A program made the position numbers and the translations under genes. Positions 54,375 to 64,000 of a DNA stretch of 64,000 nucleotides are shown here, piece after piece. The DNA is taken from positions 6,455,202 through 6,519,201 of the forward strand of contig JALMQS010000102.1 of the NCBI GenBank assembly GCA_024734495.1, in the 5' to 3' direction. This stretch comes from Forficula auricularia (taxonomy: Eukaryota; Arthropoda; Insecta; Dermaptera; Forficulidae). Within the stretch, counting starts at the first letter, position 1; every line of letters starts with the position of its first letter. Below the pieces are notes generated by a model. It made no database searches, was not told the DNA's origin, and saw nothing but the letters and a program-made list of their open reading frames with translations.

Positions 54375-54995
54375 ACTTTACCATACAGGGTATTGTGAAG
54401 TATTGTAATCGTGCATGGAAAAAGTGGTTTTTTTCCCTTTTTTTTTCGAAATATCTCAAAAACGGCTGAAAGTATTTTGATTAAAAAAATTGAGCGAGAC
54501 CATGGTATTTTGGTCTAAAAAAAGCTCTAATAAGTGAACATCGAAAAAATTATATTTTTCGAGATAATAATTGTTTTGTTAAATGTCTGTTGGTTAGTCT
54601 GTCTGGTTGTCTGGTTGTCTGTCTGTTAGTTAGTCTGTGCGTTACCAAATTTTTGTGAACAAGCTAGCTCAAAAACTAGTGTGAATATCGAAACCAAATT
54701 TCACACGTAGATTTGATCCATTGAGATTAAAAACTGATTAGATTTTGGTTCATATCGACCAAAAATTAAGGGGGGGGGGGGTTAAAAATTAAAAATCTAG
54801 GCTATTTGAGCAAACTCAACCAAATTTTGTATACATAATCAGTGGGCCCCCAGGAGTCTAAAAATGCAAAAACTAACCCCCTCTGCTACATGATTATAAA
54901 TAAATTTATTAAATATTAAATATAAGTGAGGAGCCAGGTTGTATGGTAAAGTCAAGCGGATAGTCACATCAGAACACGTCAGCATATTTGGCTTA
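54375..54995 (-). repeat. Inverse copy of the interior of the 23950-25213 element
   Basis: The reverse complement matches about 24085-24905 in order: cacatcagaacacgtcagc, catgattataaataaattta, the gtttttgcatttttagact unit, aaaatctaatcag, and tttttcgatgttcacttatt. It has one copy of the unit that is triplicated at 24190-24535, and a run of about 10 G at 54771-54780. The hAT-like ends are not present here. Confidence 0.75.
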
Positions 54996-55089
54996 GTTAA
55001 AAGCCAAATCGTCGCCTTAGAGTGTGAACCTGCTAACTCACAACAAGAAAATTTTACAGGGTAGAGAAAAAACAAACAAAATTTAATTG

Positions 55090-55190
55090 TAATTGAAAAG
55101 TTTTTATTTTGCCGAGAGTCGCAGAGTTGTTGATTCATAGAGAGAAACAAAGAGGTTCTCCTCTGCTTGATGCAAATAAACATACCCTCC
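55090..55190 (-). repeat. Repeat family D copy, minus strand
   Basis: On the minus strand tgtttatttgcatcaagcag, aggagaacctctttgtttct and tctatgaatcaacaactctg match the family D consensus, including the distal ctctcggcaaaataaaaa part. Confidence 0.75.
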
Positions 55191-55199
55191 TATTATATA

Positions 55200-55500
55200 T
55201 CAAATATATATATTATTTATTTCTTTGAGACTATGTTTTCGAAGTTTTGGCCCTCATCATCAGTCTTTTTAATCTTAAATATTATTTTCCATATGGTCAG
55301 TATCGTTTGGGAATTGAATTTTTTTTTCTTAGCTAGAGCCAGAAAATTTTTAATTCTGCCTGGTTCACAAGCTGAGAAAGAAGGAAAAAATTTCAATATC
55401 CAAACGATACTGACCATATGAAAAATAATATTTAAGATTAAAAAGACTGATGATGAGGGCCAAGCTTCGAAAAATATAGTCTCAAACAAATAAATAATAT
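55200..55500. mobile_element. Fold-back element, family C, with a hammerhead-like motif at each end
   Basis: Arms of about 110 bases are inverted (agtctttttaatcttaaata, ttttccatatggtcagtatc and inverses). The minus-strand core (55227-55265) has intact CUGAUGA and ends GAAAAC-AUA-GUCUC. The plus-strand core (55445-55483) has GA, CUGAUGA (55447-55453), a GAGGG/CUUC hairpin, GAAAA-UAUA-GUC, UC. Each has the outward tail caaa(c/g)aaataaat running into TA-rich sequence. Confidence 0.75.
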
Positions 55501-55524
55501 ATATATTATAGATATATATATATG

Positions 55525-55585
55525 TGTGTATGTTTATTTCCATTAACAGAGGACAACCCTTTTGTTTCTCTCTATGAAAAAATTT
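55525..55585 (+). repeat. Repeat family D copy, partial
   Basis: tgtttatttccattaacaga, ggacaacccttttgtttctc and tctatgaa match the first half of family D, starting at a TA tract. Confidence 0.65.
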
Positions 55586-55834
55586 AATATTGTTCTTATG
55601 GAAAGAAACTATTTTTTCTACAACTTACGATCGTACTTTAAGTAGCAGCTTTACTTGGACGATAATGCACTTCTTTTCTTTCGAACAGTATATTAATACT
55701 TGTATATTAATACTTGTACTAATATGTCATATATGATAAAAGGATTTAGCAGGTTTACACCTAAGGCGACGAAATATTAATATTATTATATATTAGTTTT
55801 AAATTCAGGTTAAAAAAGTCACTTTTTATTTCCA

Positions 55835-55925
55835 GCTAGAATTAAATAAAATTTAACTTGTTTATTTGCCAACGTTTTGACCCACTTCGGCCATCATCAA
55901 GGTATCACTGTGCTCAAAGTTTTAA
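55835..55925 (-). repeat. Repeat with hammerhead-like motif, family f, copy 2
   Basis: On the minus strand ACC, UUGAUGA, a UGGCC..GGUCA hairpin, AAAACGUU, GGC (55869-55903). CC can pair with GG. Compared with 52242-52279 the paired bases differ on both sides. Flanking blocks ctagaattaaataaaattta and aacttgtttatttgcc match copy 1. Confidence 0.5.
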
Positions 55926-56019
55926 ACTTCTTTAATTAAAAAATCTGAGGTTAAATTTTTTGTAAAATACCAATAAATAAATATGATTAAAAAAGCCTGA
56001 CTATCATTACAGCGTTGTT

Positions 56020-56066
56020 AGGGGTGGGGGGGGGGGGCAAGGAGGAGTGCCCCCCCCCCCCCCCCA
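56020..56066. repeat. G-run/C-run hairpin
   Basis: Twelve G (56026-56037) and sixteen C (56050-56065) are separated by 12 bases, forming a potential very stable GC hairpin in an AT-rich region. The run lengths may be unreliable in the assembly. Confidence 0.8.
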
Positions 56067-57004
56067 AAAAAACCGAAATTCCATTATTACGAGTCATAAT
56101 GTATTTCTCATTAAATTATTTCGTTACTTCCAAAAGTTGTCAATTCTACTAAAAAGTTAGCTGATTTCTAATCGGATTAGCGAAATTTAAGCCTTGAGGT
56201 GGCTAATTAGCTGGCCGGATGCCCCCCTCCCCTTCTTAGGAAATCTCCCTAACTACACCAATGCATAACAGCCTAGTTTATTAAAGAGATAATCAAAAGA
56301 ACAGTTTTATTTGAATTAAGTCAAATCACCGGATGTTAGACATCTATTCATCTTTACTAAGAATTTTGTGGACCCACTAATATATTGAGTTAGCTTTTTT
56401 TAATGGTAATTTGACAACTCAAAGTAATCGTAGAATTTAATCTGTTCACTTTTCATCCTAAAGGCTAAATCAATTTAGTCTGCATTTGTTGATCTAAATT
56501 TGAGCATTAAAATGGAGTCCAGGAGAAGTTGTTTCAATTGATATCCGTGATAGATGCAGTAAAACATGATAGGAAAATCGAGGCGGAAATTTCCTTTCGC
56601 ATTTTTCCCAAGTGACGTCGATCGGATTACCTCGCGAAGGCAGAAAAAATTTAAATCTCGATGATAGTAACGCACATCTTACCAATGTTTAAATTCAGCC
56701 ACCTCAACTTTTCGATTTTTACTTATTCTTAGCTCTCTAATCCAATTTGCGTCGATAGGTAAGTATAATGAAAATCTTTGTTAATCTGATCGTAGAAAAA
56801 GACTAAGGAAGAGGGATAAGAGAGAACCCAAAATGACAGACAGATAAGCATTTAGATAATATGTCTGGATTTTGAGGGCTTTTTCAGTTGACACCAGTTC
56901 AGTGATTAGGTCAATTAATTTAAGCACTGGTGTAAATAGAAAATTCGAAAATTTATCTAACTATCAACGATAAACCAAGTGGATGATTTATCAGAATATG
57001 TAAG
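56067..57004. other. Unique intronic sequence
   Basis: No dispersed repeat or coding domain; the overlapping minus frames near 56475-56685 have no recognisable domain. Confidence 0.4.
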
Positions 57005-57014
57005 TTTCAAAATT

Positions 57015-57150
57015 TGCATATATATATATATGTTCATTGAGGTTTCCGCAGATGGGTTCTATGTCATTACAGCAACACCAAACAACTTGGTGTTGCATAT
57101 ATATATATATATGTTCATTGAGGTTTCCGCAGATGGGTTCTATGTCATTA
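57015..57150 (+). repeat. Direct repeat containing TA tracts
   Basis: gcatatatatatatatgttc and attgaggtttccgcagatgg, then gttctatgtcatta, occur at 57017 and again at 57096. The spacer is cagcaacaccaaacaacttggtgttg, itself a hairpin. Confidence 0.8.
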
Positions 57151-57361
57151 GAGATTTTTCGGGTTTCTCCTCGTGGTTTGAGAGTTTTTCTCGACGTTTC
57201 GGCTCTTCTTTTGGAGCCATTTTCAAGAGAGGAAGTGGGTGGGAGGCTAAGACCACGTAGACCACCCACTCCCTCTCTTGAAAATGGCTCCAAAAGGAGA
57301 GCCGAAACGTCGAGAAAAACTCTCAAACACACGCGGAGAAACCCGAAAAATCTCTAATGAC
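57147..57361. mobile_element. Nearly perfect fold-back, family I, with a hammerhead-like motif in each arm
   Basis: Arms of about 95 bases are almost exact inverses (cattagagatttttcgggtt..aagagagg). The plus-strand core is at 57274-57315: UCUC, UUGAAAA, GGCUC/GAGCC hairpin, GAAACGUC, GAGA. UCUC and GAGA pair fully. The minus-strand core is at 57189-57230. The first box has two changes (C3 to U, G8 to A). Confidence 0.7.
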
Positions 57362-57367
57362 ATATGT

Positions 57368-57621
57368 GCCCATAATTATGAAAGTGGACTAAGTCAAAAA
57401 AATTAAAAAAATATTTTTTTCATTTTTTTCATTTTTTATGTTCCATCCATTTAAAAAGCTCAGTAATAAAATGTTGGTTTTGAAAAATCGCTTAAAATTG
57501 AACAGTTTAGTGGATTTTTAGTTGTCTCATTATATAGTATTCGAATCTTGTTTATTTTATAAAACTTTAAATATCTCGAAACTAACAATCCATGACTTAG
57601 ACCACTTTCATAATTATGGGC
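57368..57621. mobile_element. Fold-back element (254 bp)
   Basis: It starts gcccataattatgaaagtgg and ends ccactttcataattatgggc, an exact 20-base inverted repeat, continuing inward with actaagtca and tgacttaga. It lies next to TA-rich sequence. A related single end is at 44690. Confidence 0.8.
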
Positions 57622-57714
57622 ATATATATATTATAATGGCAAAAGGTAAGAAATATTGGGGTCTTTAAAATTGAAAAGATTAAATTTAAAGTCTCTTTTT
57701 GCTGAGAGTAGCAG

Positions 57715-57970
57715 AATTTTTATAAATTAAATGAGACAATAAAAGAGTGTGTCTTCTGCTGGAAAAATAAATGTTTAGTTTATTTATAACGAAACTATAG
57801 TTTCGAGGGCCTTGCCGTCTTCATTAGTCTATTACAATCGGTTCACAGGAATCGACTTTCACACATCGATTCCTGTGAAGCCCTCGAAACTAGTCTCGTT
57901 ATAAATAAATTAAAAATTTATTTTTTCTAGCAAAAGACACACTCTTTTATTGTCTCCTTTTATTGGAAAT
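57715..57970. repeat. Fold-back with family C motif and family D distal sequence
   Basis: Arms gagacaataaaagagtgtgtcttctgct and its inverse flank a family C-like core pair. The minus-strand core at 57789-57830 reads GA, CUAAUGA, hairpin, GAAAC-UAUA-GUUUC. The plus-strand core is shortened to CUCGAAACUAGUCUCG. The left flank has tgctgagagtagcagaattt, shared with 47900. Confidence 0.6.
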
Positions 57971-58079
57971 ATTATTGTTGACTGTGGCAAAGTTAAAGAA
58001 TTTATAGGAAAAATAAAAAAGTGTGTCTGCTTGATGTAAAAAATACTCACACACGCACAAATATAATATATATATTAAC

Positions 58080-58330
58080 ACAAATCATTTATAAAAGCAA
58101 TCTAGAAACGTTTAATAGCAATTCAAACGTTTCGGGAGAAATTTTCCTTTTATCAATGAAATTTTAAACATTCTGAAAAAATAGCTGCTTTATTAAGAGA
58201 AATGATAAAGCAACTATAACATATAATAAATATTTTGATACAAATTGTCTTGAAGATGAAATTATCTTGAATAAAAATAAAAATAATAAATGTAATAAAA
58301 ATTAGCCATTCAAGTAACCTTGGGACACAA
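58080..58330 (-). repeat. Repeat family A copy with hammerhead-like core, minus strand
   Basis: On the minus strand UUCA, UUGAUAA, GGAAAA..UUUCUCC hairpin, GAAACGUU, UGAA (58122-58160). UUCA and UGAA pair fully. The first box has two changes. The next bases repeat an acgttt motif with its inverse. Confidence 0.6.
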
Positions 58331-58839
58331 TTTTGACTTTTCAAAGTTTTAGATAAAGAAAAAAGATATATTAAGCAATTAGGATACTTATATTATACAA
58401 AAAAGTTATTATTATTATTTTTTATTATGTATGTCGTAAATAATAGTTTCAGAAATTTATATAAAAACTAATTGCCTAAATATTTTTTTCGCAAATAGTT
58501 TTCTAACTGATATATTAAGCATTATTCACATATATTATATAAGAAAATTAAAAATGTCGTGAATAATTTATTTAATTTCTATTTGGTTAGATAAAACTCT
58601 AATTTTTAAATGATTGCCATTTTGAAACGGATTATTGGATCTAGTTGATATTTTTTTTCAGAACTATAGGTCTTTATATTGATGAGTTCAATTCAAAATT
58701 TCAACTGGATCGGTTAAGGCCTTCGAGAGATATAAATTATTTAATAAAAAAAACACAAAAAAAACATAATAGCTGGTAAAAGAAACGTTTCCGGACTTAT
58801 GTTTATTTGAAATTTTATGTTTATTTTGACCCTTATAAG
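58331..58839. other. AT-rich non-coding sequence
   Basis: No gene, ends or structures recognised. Confidence 0.4.
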
Positions 58840-60191
58840 TAGAGACCGGATTTTTATGCAGTAAAAACTGCCAAAATATCCCATAAAATATGCAGTTAAA
58901 TATGCTGAAATATGCAAGTAATATACAGAATACGTTGAAATATGCAAATATATGCAGTAAAAGATGGCAAAATAAATTTTTTTATGTACTAAAAAATTAA
59001 AATTGAAGACAAAAAGACTATATATTTGAAGGAGTGCTATGAAAAATATAAAATAATAAAGTAAGCTATAGACACCAAGTATCAAATATGCACTTTTATT
59101 TCGAAAAAAAATTGCCCAAAATTCTCATGATATTTAATATATTAAAAAAATCTTTAAACTCAAAGAAATAATAGGTGCTTTTGAATAAAATCAACATAAT
59201 AAATATAATAATTTTTCAAAAAAATACGTGGGGGGGGGGGTAGCTTTATTTAACAGACACGATTGTATTTTATTGTTTTATTTTTTATATTAAAAAGCTT
59301 TTCTTTTAAAAAATCTGTATTTGGCTCGAAATATACAATATTTGTTAAAAAACCTTCAATATGCAATTTTATGGAAAATTCTTCAAATATGCAATTTTAT
59401 GCAATATTACTCAAATATGCAGTATAAAATTTAACCCACAGTATCCTGCATCTGCATTATTCCGATAGATAACACTGCTCGACAAAAATTAAACAAAAAT
59501 TTTCCACGTAAACCTAACAATGGATTCTAGTAGAGTTTTCTATGCTGTTATCACGGAATTTTCAGATTTTTTAAAACACGTCAGAGTTTTGAGATATTAT
59601 CGATCAAAATGACGAAAAAGGCCATTTTGACCTATTTTCGAGTTCCATTAGATATTAAACAGCAATATTTGAAATCAAAATATTTTGTTGCCTTAATAGA
59701 AAACAGCTTCCTCTTTGATTAGCAAATTACCACTTGTTTTTCGCTTAATTAGAACTCGAGTTATAACTAAAAGAATAAAAATTTGTGTTTTTATCCATGT
59801 TTATTATCATTTAAAATCACGTAGTTTTAGTTTTTTAGCTATAACTCGAGTTATAATTGAGCTAAAAACAAATGGTAATTTGAAAATCAAAGAGGAAGCT
59901 GTTTTCTATTACTTCAACAAAATATTTTGATTTAAAATATTGCTATTTAATATTTACTGGGACTCGAAAATAGGTCAAAATGGCCTTTTTCGTAATTTTG
60001 ACCAATAATATCTCAAAACTCTGAGGTGTTGCAAAAAAATTGGGAAATGGCTTGATAATCAGCATATAAAACTCTACCGGAATCCATTGTTAGATTTACG
60101 CGGAGAAATTTTTTGTTGAACAGTGTAATTGATTCCTGGGTCGTATGAGGTGGCAAACAAAGTATGCAATTACATAGGAATCCGGTCCCTA
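58840..60191. mobile_element. hAT-like element with subterminal AAATATGCA repeats (about 1.35 kb)
   Basis: It begins tagagaccggatt and ends aatccggtcccta, an inverted pair with one mismatch. At least eight copies of AAATATGCA-like motifs cluster near the left end (58879-58960) and in the 59080-59425 segment, as expected for transposase binding sites. The 8-base flanks (cttataag and cttactac) agree in 5 positions only, so the duplication is eroded or the ends are off. The interior holds a nested family E element (59472-60125). No transposase frame. Confidence 0.6.
59472..60125. mobile_element. Fold-back TA element, family E, copy 2, nested (654 bp)
   Basis: It starts cactgctcgacaaaaattaa and ends ttgttgaacagtg, followed by TA. 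Long inverted arms meet near 59800. It matches 15086-15752 throughout. Being inside the 58840-60191 element, it inserted later. Confidence 0.85.
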
Positions 60192-61859
60192 CTTACTACA
60201 TAAGCACCACCTAAATTATCTCCGATAATTACAGATACACCTTATACATGTAATTTATTTGTTAACATTTTAACTATACCATGGTTAAAATAAAAATATT
60301 GAAATCGGATAAGAGATCGAGACCAATGGGAGCAGCAATAAAAGCAAGCAGTGCATGAGGGAAGGGCAGATAGGCAGGTCATGTAACGACAGCTTAAACA
60401 ATGCGTTGTTTCTGTTCAAGCACACTGCATAGTAGGTATTCTATAATATAAAACATTATAAAAAAAAGGTACATGACAGGTAACATAACCGAGAGAAATG
60501 ATTAATTATAGGAAATAAAAATGATATTTGAAATTAAAATTCTTTTAGAAATGAGTTGCTCTTGCTTTAAGCATTCTCATAACCGCATAACTATATTTTT
60601 TCATTAAAACCTTGTTGTAATGCAGTGAATTTATTTTGCCCCAAACGAAAGTCCACATTGTTCGCGGTTTTCAAAAGAAAACATATACATAATGGAAAAC
60701 AGAGAATTTCCGTACAGATTTTTTTTTTTTGTTTTCATGAAAAACACGATTATTCAATTTATTTGTATAAGTATTTATTTCTTTTTTAATTATTTTATTT
60801 TTTGCCCGTGTTTATAGAATACGAGCGTAATGTATTTCTATTTCTACACTTTCTCAGAGTATAAAGTGGCGAGAATAAACCAAACATTCGATTTAAATGT
60901 TTACAGCAGAGTTTATTTTAATTATATTTAACGTAGTCTAGTCCTTTAGAAAATATTGAAATGTTTGACGCTGGGATTATGTACAATTGTTTAGATTAAA
61001 CTATTTGAAAGCATTTCTAAACAGATAATTTTACGAATCCCATTATATAAATAAATTAGATTAAAATAAATTTTCAAGGAAAAAACTTTACTCACTTCAT
61101 CATATTTAAAAATTCAATGCTTTCTAATTGAAAAAGATTTAAAAAACAATGAAACACAGATTCTTTTGCCCAAATCATTTTATCTGTAAATTAATTTAAT
61201 TAAATTAATTAAATAGTGCCTAATATAATATATTTTCTATTCCACGGTGTAATCTATTCGTATAGTATAATCAGTACCTGGAGCCACCAAGAGATGCATG
61301 ATAACCAAATTAAAAAAAATACAAATATATATATAGTACACGCCCCCTGCCCCCCGAAATCACGCACCTCGTCCCCACCACTGCACCCCCACAATATGTA
61401 TATAGGTTCTAGAAATGAAATAAAATTGTTGCATAGTTTCAAGCAATTAAAATGAATGATTTTTCCGAAAAGAGCGCCGATAGAAGGTTTCAAGTCCCTG
61501 CCTGGTATATTTTCTAATTCAAGCATGTCAAAGACAAGTCCAGACGAGTTTTAGTCGAATAAAAATTGTTCTCGCTCAGGAACAAAAAACAAATAATTAA
61601 AGATAATTCGAGAATCTCTGGACTAATTCATTTCTAAGAACTCTCAATATATAAGATTGGAAATAACTAAGAGTGCTATAGAGAAGTCATAGCTTGCTTA
61701 TATAGCAATAGAATTAGGAGAAATTTAAGATTTTCTTATAGGTCAGGCTGATTCATTGTGGAAGATGGTCGATTTCCATCTCAAGGACTGTCGAGTTTAA
61801 CTCACAAGATTTAATTTCTGACTCCTACTCTCACTCGAACAAAGCAGTATTCAATAGTT
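60192..61859. other. Mostly unique intronic sequence
   Basis: About 1.7 kb without bounded repeats. A C-rich patch lies at 61340-61392 (cgccccctgccccccgaaat). No coding domain. Confidence 0.4.
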
Positions 61860-61990
61860 TTTAAGGAATTTGGTCTTGGTACTTGGTGAAACATTTTTTA
61901 AATTATTGGATAAAAAATACTTGTAAGGTTTCATATTAATTTAATGTGAAACCTACCAAGTATTTTTTATCCAATAATTTAAAGCAGTAT
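61860..61990. repeat. Fold-back repeat, family G, copy 3
   Basis: tttaaggaatttggtcttgg leads into aaattattggataaaaaata, which is inverted on the right (tattttttatccaataattt). It shares the family G start but has a different palindrome. Confidence 0.6.
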
Positions 61991-62213
61991 TCGTTTGGAG
62001 CGAAGATCCTAAAATATAATTTAAAAAAATCTAATGTTAAATTTGAATAATAACGAAAATAATGCTGTATTCGATGAAATTTGCAAAAAAAAGCAAAATT
62101 AAAATAGAATTTCAAAAAATGAAGGGTACTGTTTTGGACAGCATCCCCTGGTTAAAAAGTCACCAACCGCCACTGGTATATATATATATATATTCGTTAT
62201 ATAAGTATATGAT

Positions 62214-62447
62214 GAGTCAGGTTGGCCGATTGGTTAAAGTGCATGCCTTCTAATCAAGCTAGCGCGGGTTCAAACCCGACTCGATGCAAACAAATATTTG
62301 ACGGGCTATAATCTGATTCCTTCAGGAGAAGGCGATAGGAAACCACCCCTGTAAAAAATTTCCCCGGGAAAATTACAATGGAGAGAATACTTTCTATAGT
62401 AATAGTCGACGCTCGTAATCGAGTATGGCATTTGAAGAAGAAGAAGA
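62214..62447 (+). repeat. tRNA-derived SINE with (GAA)n tail
   Basis: The head (62214-62290) resembles a tRNA: gagtc and gactc can pair as the acceptor, with an A box tggccgattggttaaagtgc and a B box gggttcaaaccc. An anticodon-like ttctaat loop is present, but the anticodon stem is poor. The body has the central block aaggcgataggaaaccaccc and cgacgctcgtaatcgagtat, then a gaagaagaag tail. Flanks ataagtatat and ataaagtatat are a probable target duplication. Related to 25446-25606 and more distantly 6105-6312. Confidence 0.8.
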
Positions 62448-62459
62448 TATAAAGTATAT

Positions 62460-62560
62460 ATACCTATATGTTTATTTGCAACAAGCAGAGGACAACCTCA
62501 TTGATTTCTCTTTATGAATCAACAACCCTGCTCTCGGCAAAACAAAATCTTTTAAATTAA
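62460..62560 (+). repeat. Repeat family D, well-preserved copy
   Basis: tatgtttatttgcaacaagc, agaggacaacctcattgatt, tctctttatgaatcaacaac, cctgctctcggcaaaacaaa. On the opposite strand gcagaG..GUC-CUCUGC parts could form a stem closed over a GAAAU block, so a degenerate hammerhead-like fold is conceivable but weak. Confidence 0.75.
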
Positions 62561-62570
62561 ATGATTTTTC

Positions 62571-63120
62571 AGTTTTTAAAATTAAGTGAATTTCAATTTT
62601 ATAGATTTTCAAAATCAGCAAAACCAGTTTTATTTCTCACACCATCATCTGCGATATTCATAAAATCTGCCTCGAAAAGGATATTCTTAGTTCTGAATTG
62701 AAAATAAGATCCGAAATGTAGCACATATAAAATGAAATTGGATCTGTAAAGTATCTCTGATATAATAGTTGGCTTAATTCAATAACTTAGGTTTAGGCTC
62801 TTTGCTTGTGACAATTAATCTTTTTATGTCTCCAATGTTCTAACAAGTTCTAAAATGTCTTCTTGGTCTGAATTCCCCTGATAAAGAACAGCATTCAAAG
62901 GTCGAAACCAACTAGTTTTCATTTCAACCTGCTACTAATATATTTCAACAGAAAAGTCCTTAAATTATTCAGTCAACCGTAGGCATTTTAAGTCCTGTGT
63001 AACGTGTAGCCAGCCAGGCAAAATATTAGATAAATGTCACATTGAAAAAAAAAGTTATTATCCAATAAAATGCACGAAATATTTGGTACATTGTTTTTTA
63101 TTTTTATCCTATTTTCTCTG
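62571..63120. other. Non-coding sequence
   Basis: No gene or bounded repeat. 62877-62915 has CUGAUAA..CGAAACCAACUAG, a possible decayed hammerhead-like motif with a poor hairpin. Confidence 0.35.
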
Positions 63121-63144
63121 TTTTTTTTTTTTTTTTTTTTTTTT
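63121..63144. repeat. Poly-T tract
   Basis: About 24 T in a row. It could be the poly(A) of a minus-strand retroinsertion, but I see no body with target duplications. Confidence 0.8.
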
Positions 63145-63324
63145 AATATCATTGCTAGGTATTAGAATAATTAAATTTCGAGCAATGAACAATTTTCAAA
63201 CTAATAATATCTCTCTTTTTTGATTATTGTTTAGAAATTTACTAATCGATATTATCGGCTTTGCTATATAAAATATTTCCTCATATTATAAATCCAACTA
63301 AACCACCGTTTTTTATAAAAAGAA

Positions 63325-63378
63325 ATCAATCAGGTTGTTTTCCGCTTGATTCAAATAAACATCTATTATATATATCGT
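63325..63378 (-). repeat. Repeat family D fragment, minus strand
   Basis: On the minus strand tgtttatttgaatcaagcgg, aaaacaacctgattgatttc, then a TA tract on the outer side. Confidence 0.65.
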
Positions 63379-63399
63379 ATATATAATTTATTTGTTGAA

Positions 63400-63530
63400 A
63401 ATTTTTTATTGATTGTTATTAAATAAATAAATAAATACAAATGTTTTATAAAAAACAATCGACAAATGTTTATTAAAAGGCAAAACTTTTCGGGAGAATA
63501 TCACTCTTTATCAATGGAATTTAATTAAAT
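63400..63530 (-). repeat. Repeat family A copy, minus strand
   Basis: On the minus strand ccattgataaagagtgatattctcccgaaaagttttgcc and aacatttgtcgattgttttt match family A. The hairpin is imperfect. Confidence 0.55.
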
Positions 63531-63654
63531 TTCAATAAAGAAAAAAAAATTGCTTTATGTAATGAATATACTCGTAAAGTTAGACTAACAAATACATATT
63601 TTGAAAAATAGACAATGATACAAATTGTCTTGGTGATGAATTTCCGTTGAATAT

Positions 63655-64000
63655 ACTAGTAGCAAAAAATAAAAAAAAGATTTGTATTTTTTAATAATTG
63701 ATACAATCAATAAATAATTTTTTCTTTGAAATATTATTAAATAATGCCTAATTTTAAAGGAAGCAACTTTTTTTCTTTTTTACAAATTTACCTAAAAGGG
63801 AGAAATTCTCCCGAAACTTTTGCTTTCAAATAAATGTGTTTTTGATTGTTTTTTGAAAGATTTGAATTTCGTAATATTTGATAGAATAAATAAATAATTT
63901 TTTCTTTGAAATATTTTAAATAATGCCTAATTTTAGAGAAAGCAATTTTTTTTTCTTTTTTACAAATTTACCTACCATTGAAAAAGGGAGAAATTCTCCC
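63655..64000 (+). repeat. Repeat family A, tandem pair running off the window
   Basis: caataaataattttttcttt..gaaatatt..aatgcctaatttta..acaaatttacct..gggagaaattctccc occurs at about 63707 and again at about 63887, a period near 180 bases. The first copy continues into cgaaacttttgctttcaaat; the second is cut at ggagaaattctccc by the window end. Tandem arrangement of a hammerhead-like unit is notable. Confidence 0.7.

Noticed and set aside
62214..62290. Functional tRNA gene
   Set aside because: A and B boxes are present, but the anticodon stem is poor and the sequence continues into a SINE body also found at 25446.

Overview
The window is eukaryotic, AT-rich and almost entirely non-coding. The only host protein-coding sequence I can support is one internal exon on the minus strand (16341-16648). 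It encodes the low-complexity leader and the start of RRM1 of a CELF1/2 (Bruno/arrest-type) RNA-binding protein, with a good 3' and 5' splice site. I found no other exon of that gene, so the window looks like the inside of a very large, transposon-filled gene. The transposon mix (hAT, Tc1/mariner-like TA elements, TTAA elements, Helitrons, tRNA-derived SINEs, a Jockey/R1/I-type LINE with an RNase H tail) and the protein sequence point to an animal, most likely an arthropod. The species cannot be named from this sequence.

Layout. 1-2 kb: hAT-type non-autonomous elements with 8-bp target duplications, plus tRNA-like inverted repeats. 4-8 kb: two long fold-back elements, the second with a decayed helix-turn-helix of a transposase. 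9.4-11.5 kb: a large inverted repeat containing a 100-N gap flanked by duplicated sequence. 11.8-13.2 kb: two copies of one repeat, the second split by a short Helitron. 13.5-16 kb: a fold-back containing a well-formed hammerhead ribozyme candidate, then more fold-backs. 16.3-16.7 kb: the CELF exon. 18.5 kb: a hAT transposase C-terminus. 20-31 kb: hAT ends, short fold-backs, TA microsatellites and SINE pieces. 31.6-34 kb: a TTAA element and a 5'-truncated LINE inside a fold-back. 35-45 kb: more fold-backs, a Helitron, and a second copy of the helix-turn-helix element with a nested insertion. 45-64 kb: SINEs, hATs with intact target duplications, a large hAT with subterminal repeats, and fold-backs up to the end.

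The main observation is that many sequence-unrelated repeat families carry the same small RNA-like motif: CUGANGA (or one or two changes), a hairpin, then GAAAC followed by GU(C/U). The bases just outside can pair to form a further stem. This is the layout of a type I hammerhead ribozyme. The copy at 13626-13687 forms all three stems. Another family uses GAAAC-UAUA-GUC. In several palindromic elements one motif sits in each arm, on opposite strands. Hammerheads are known from Penelope-like elements and retrozymes. Here they occur in fold-back, often microsatellite-bounded elements with no visible reverse transcriptase. All of this was read by eye and needs a covariance-model search and in vitro cleavage to confirm.
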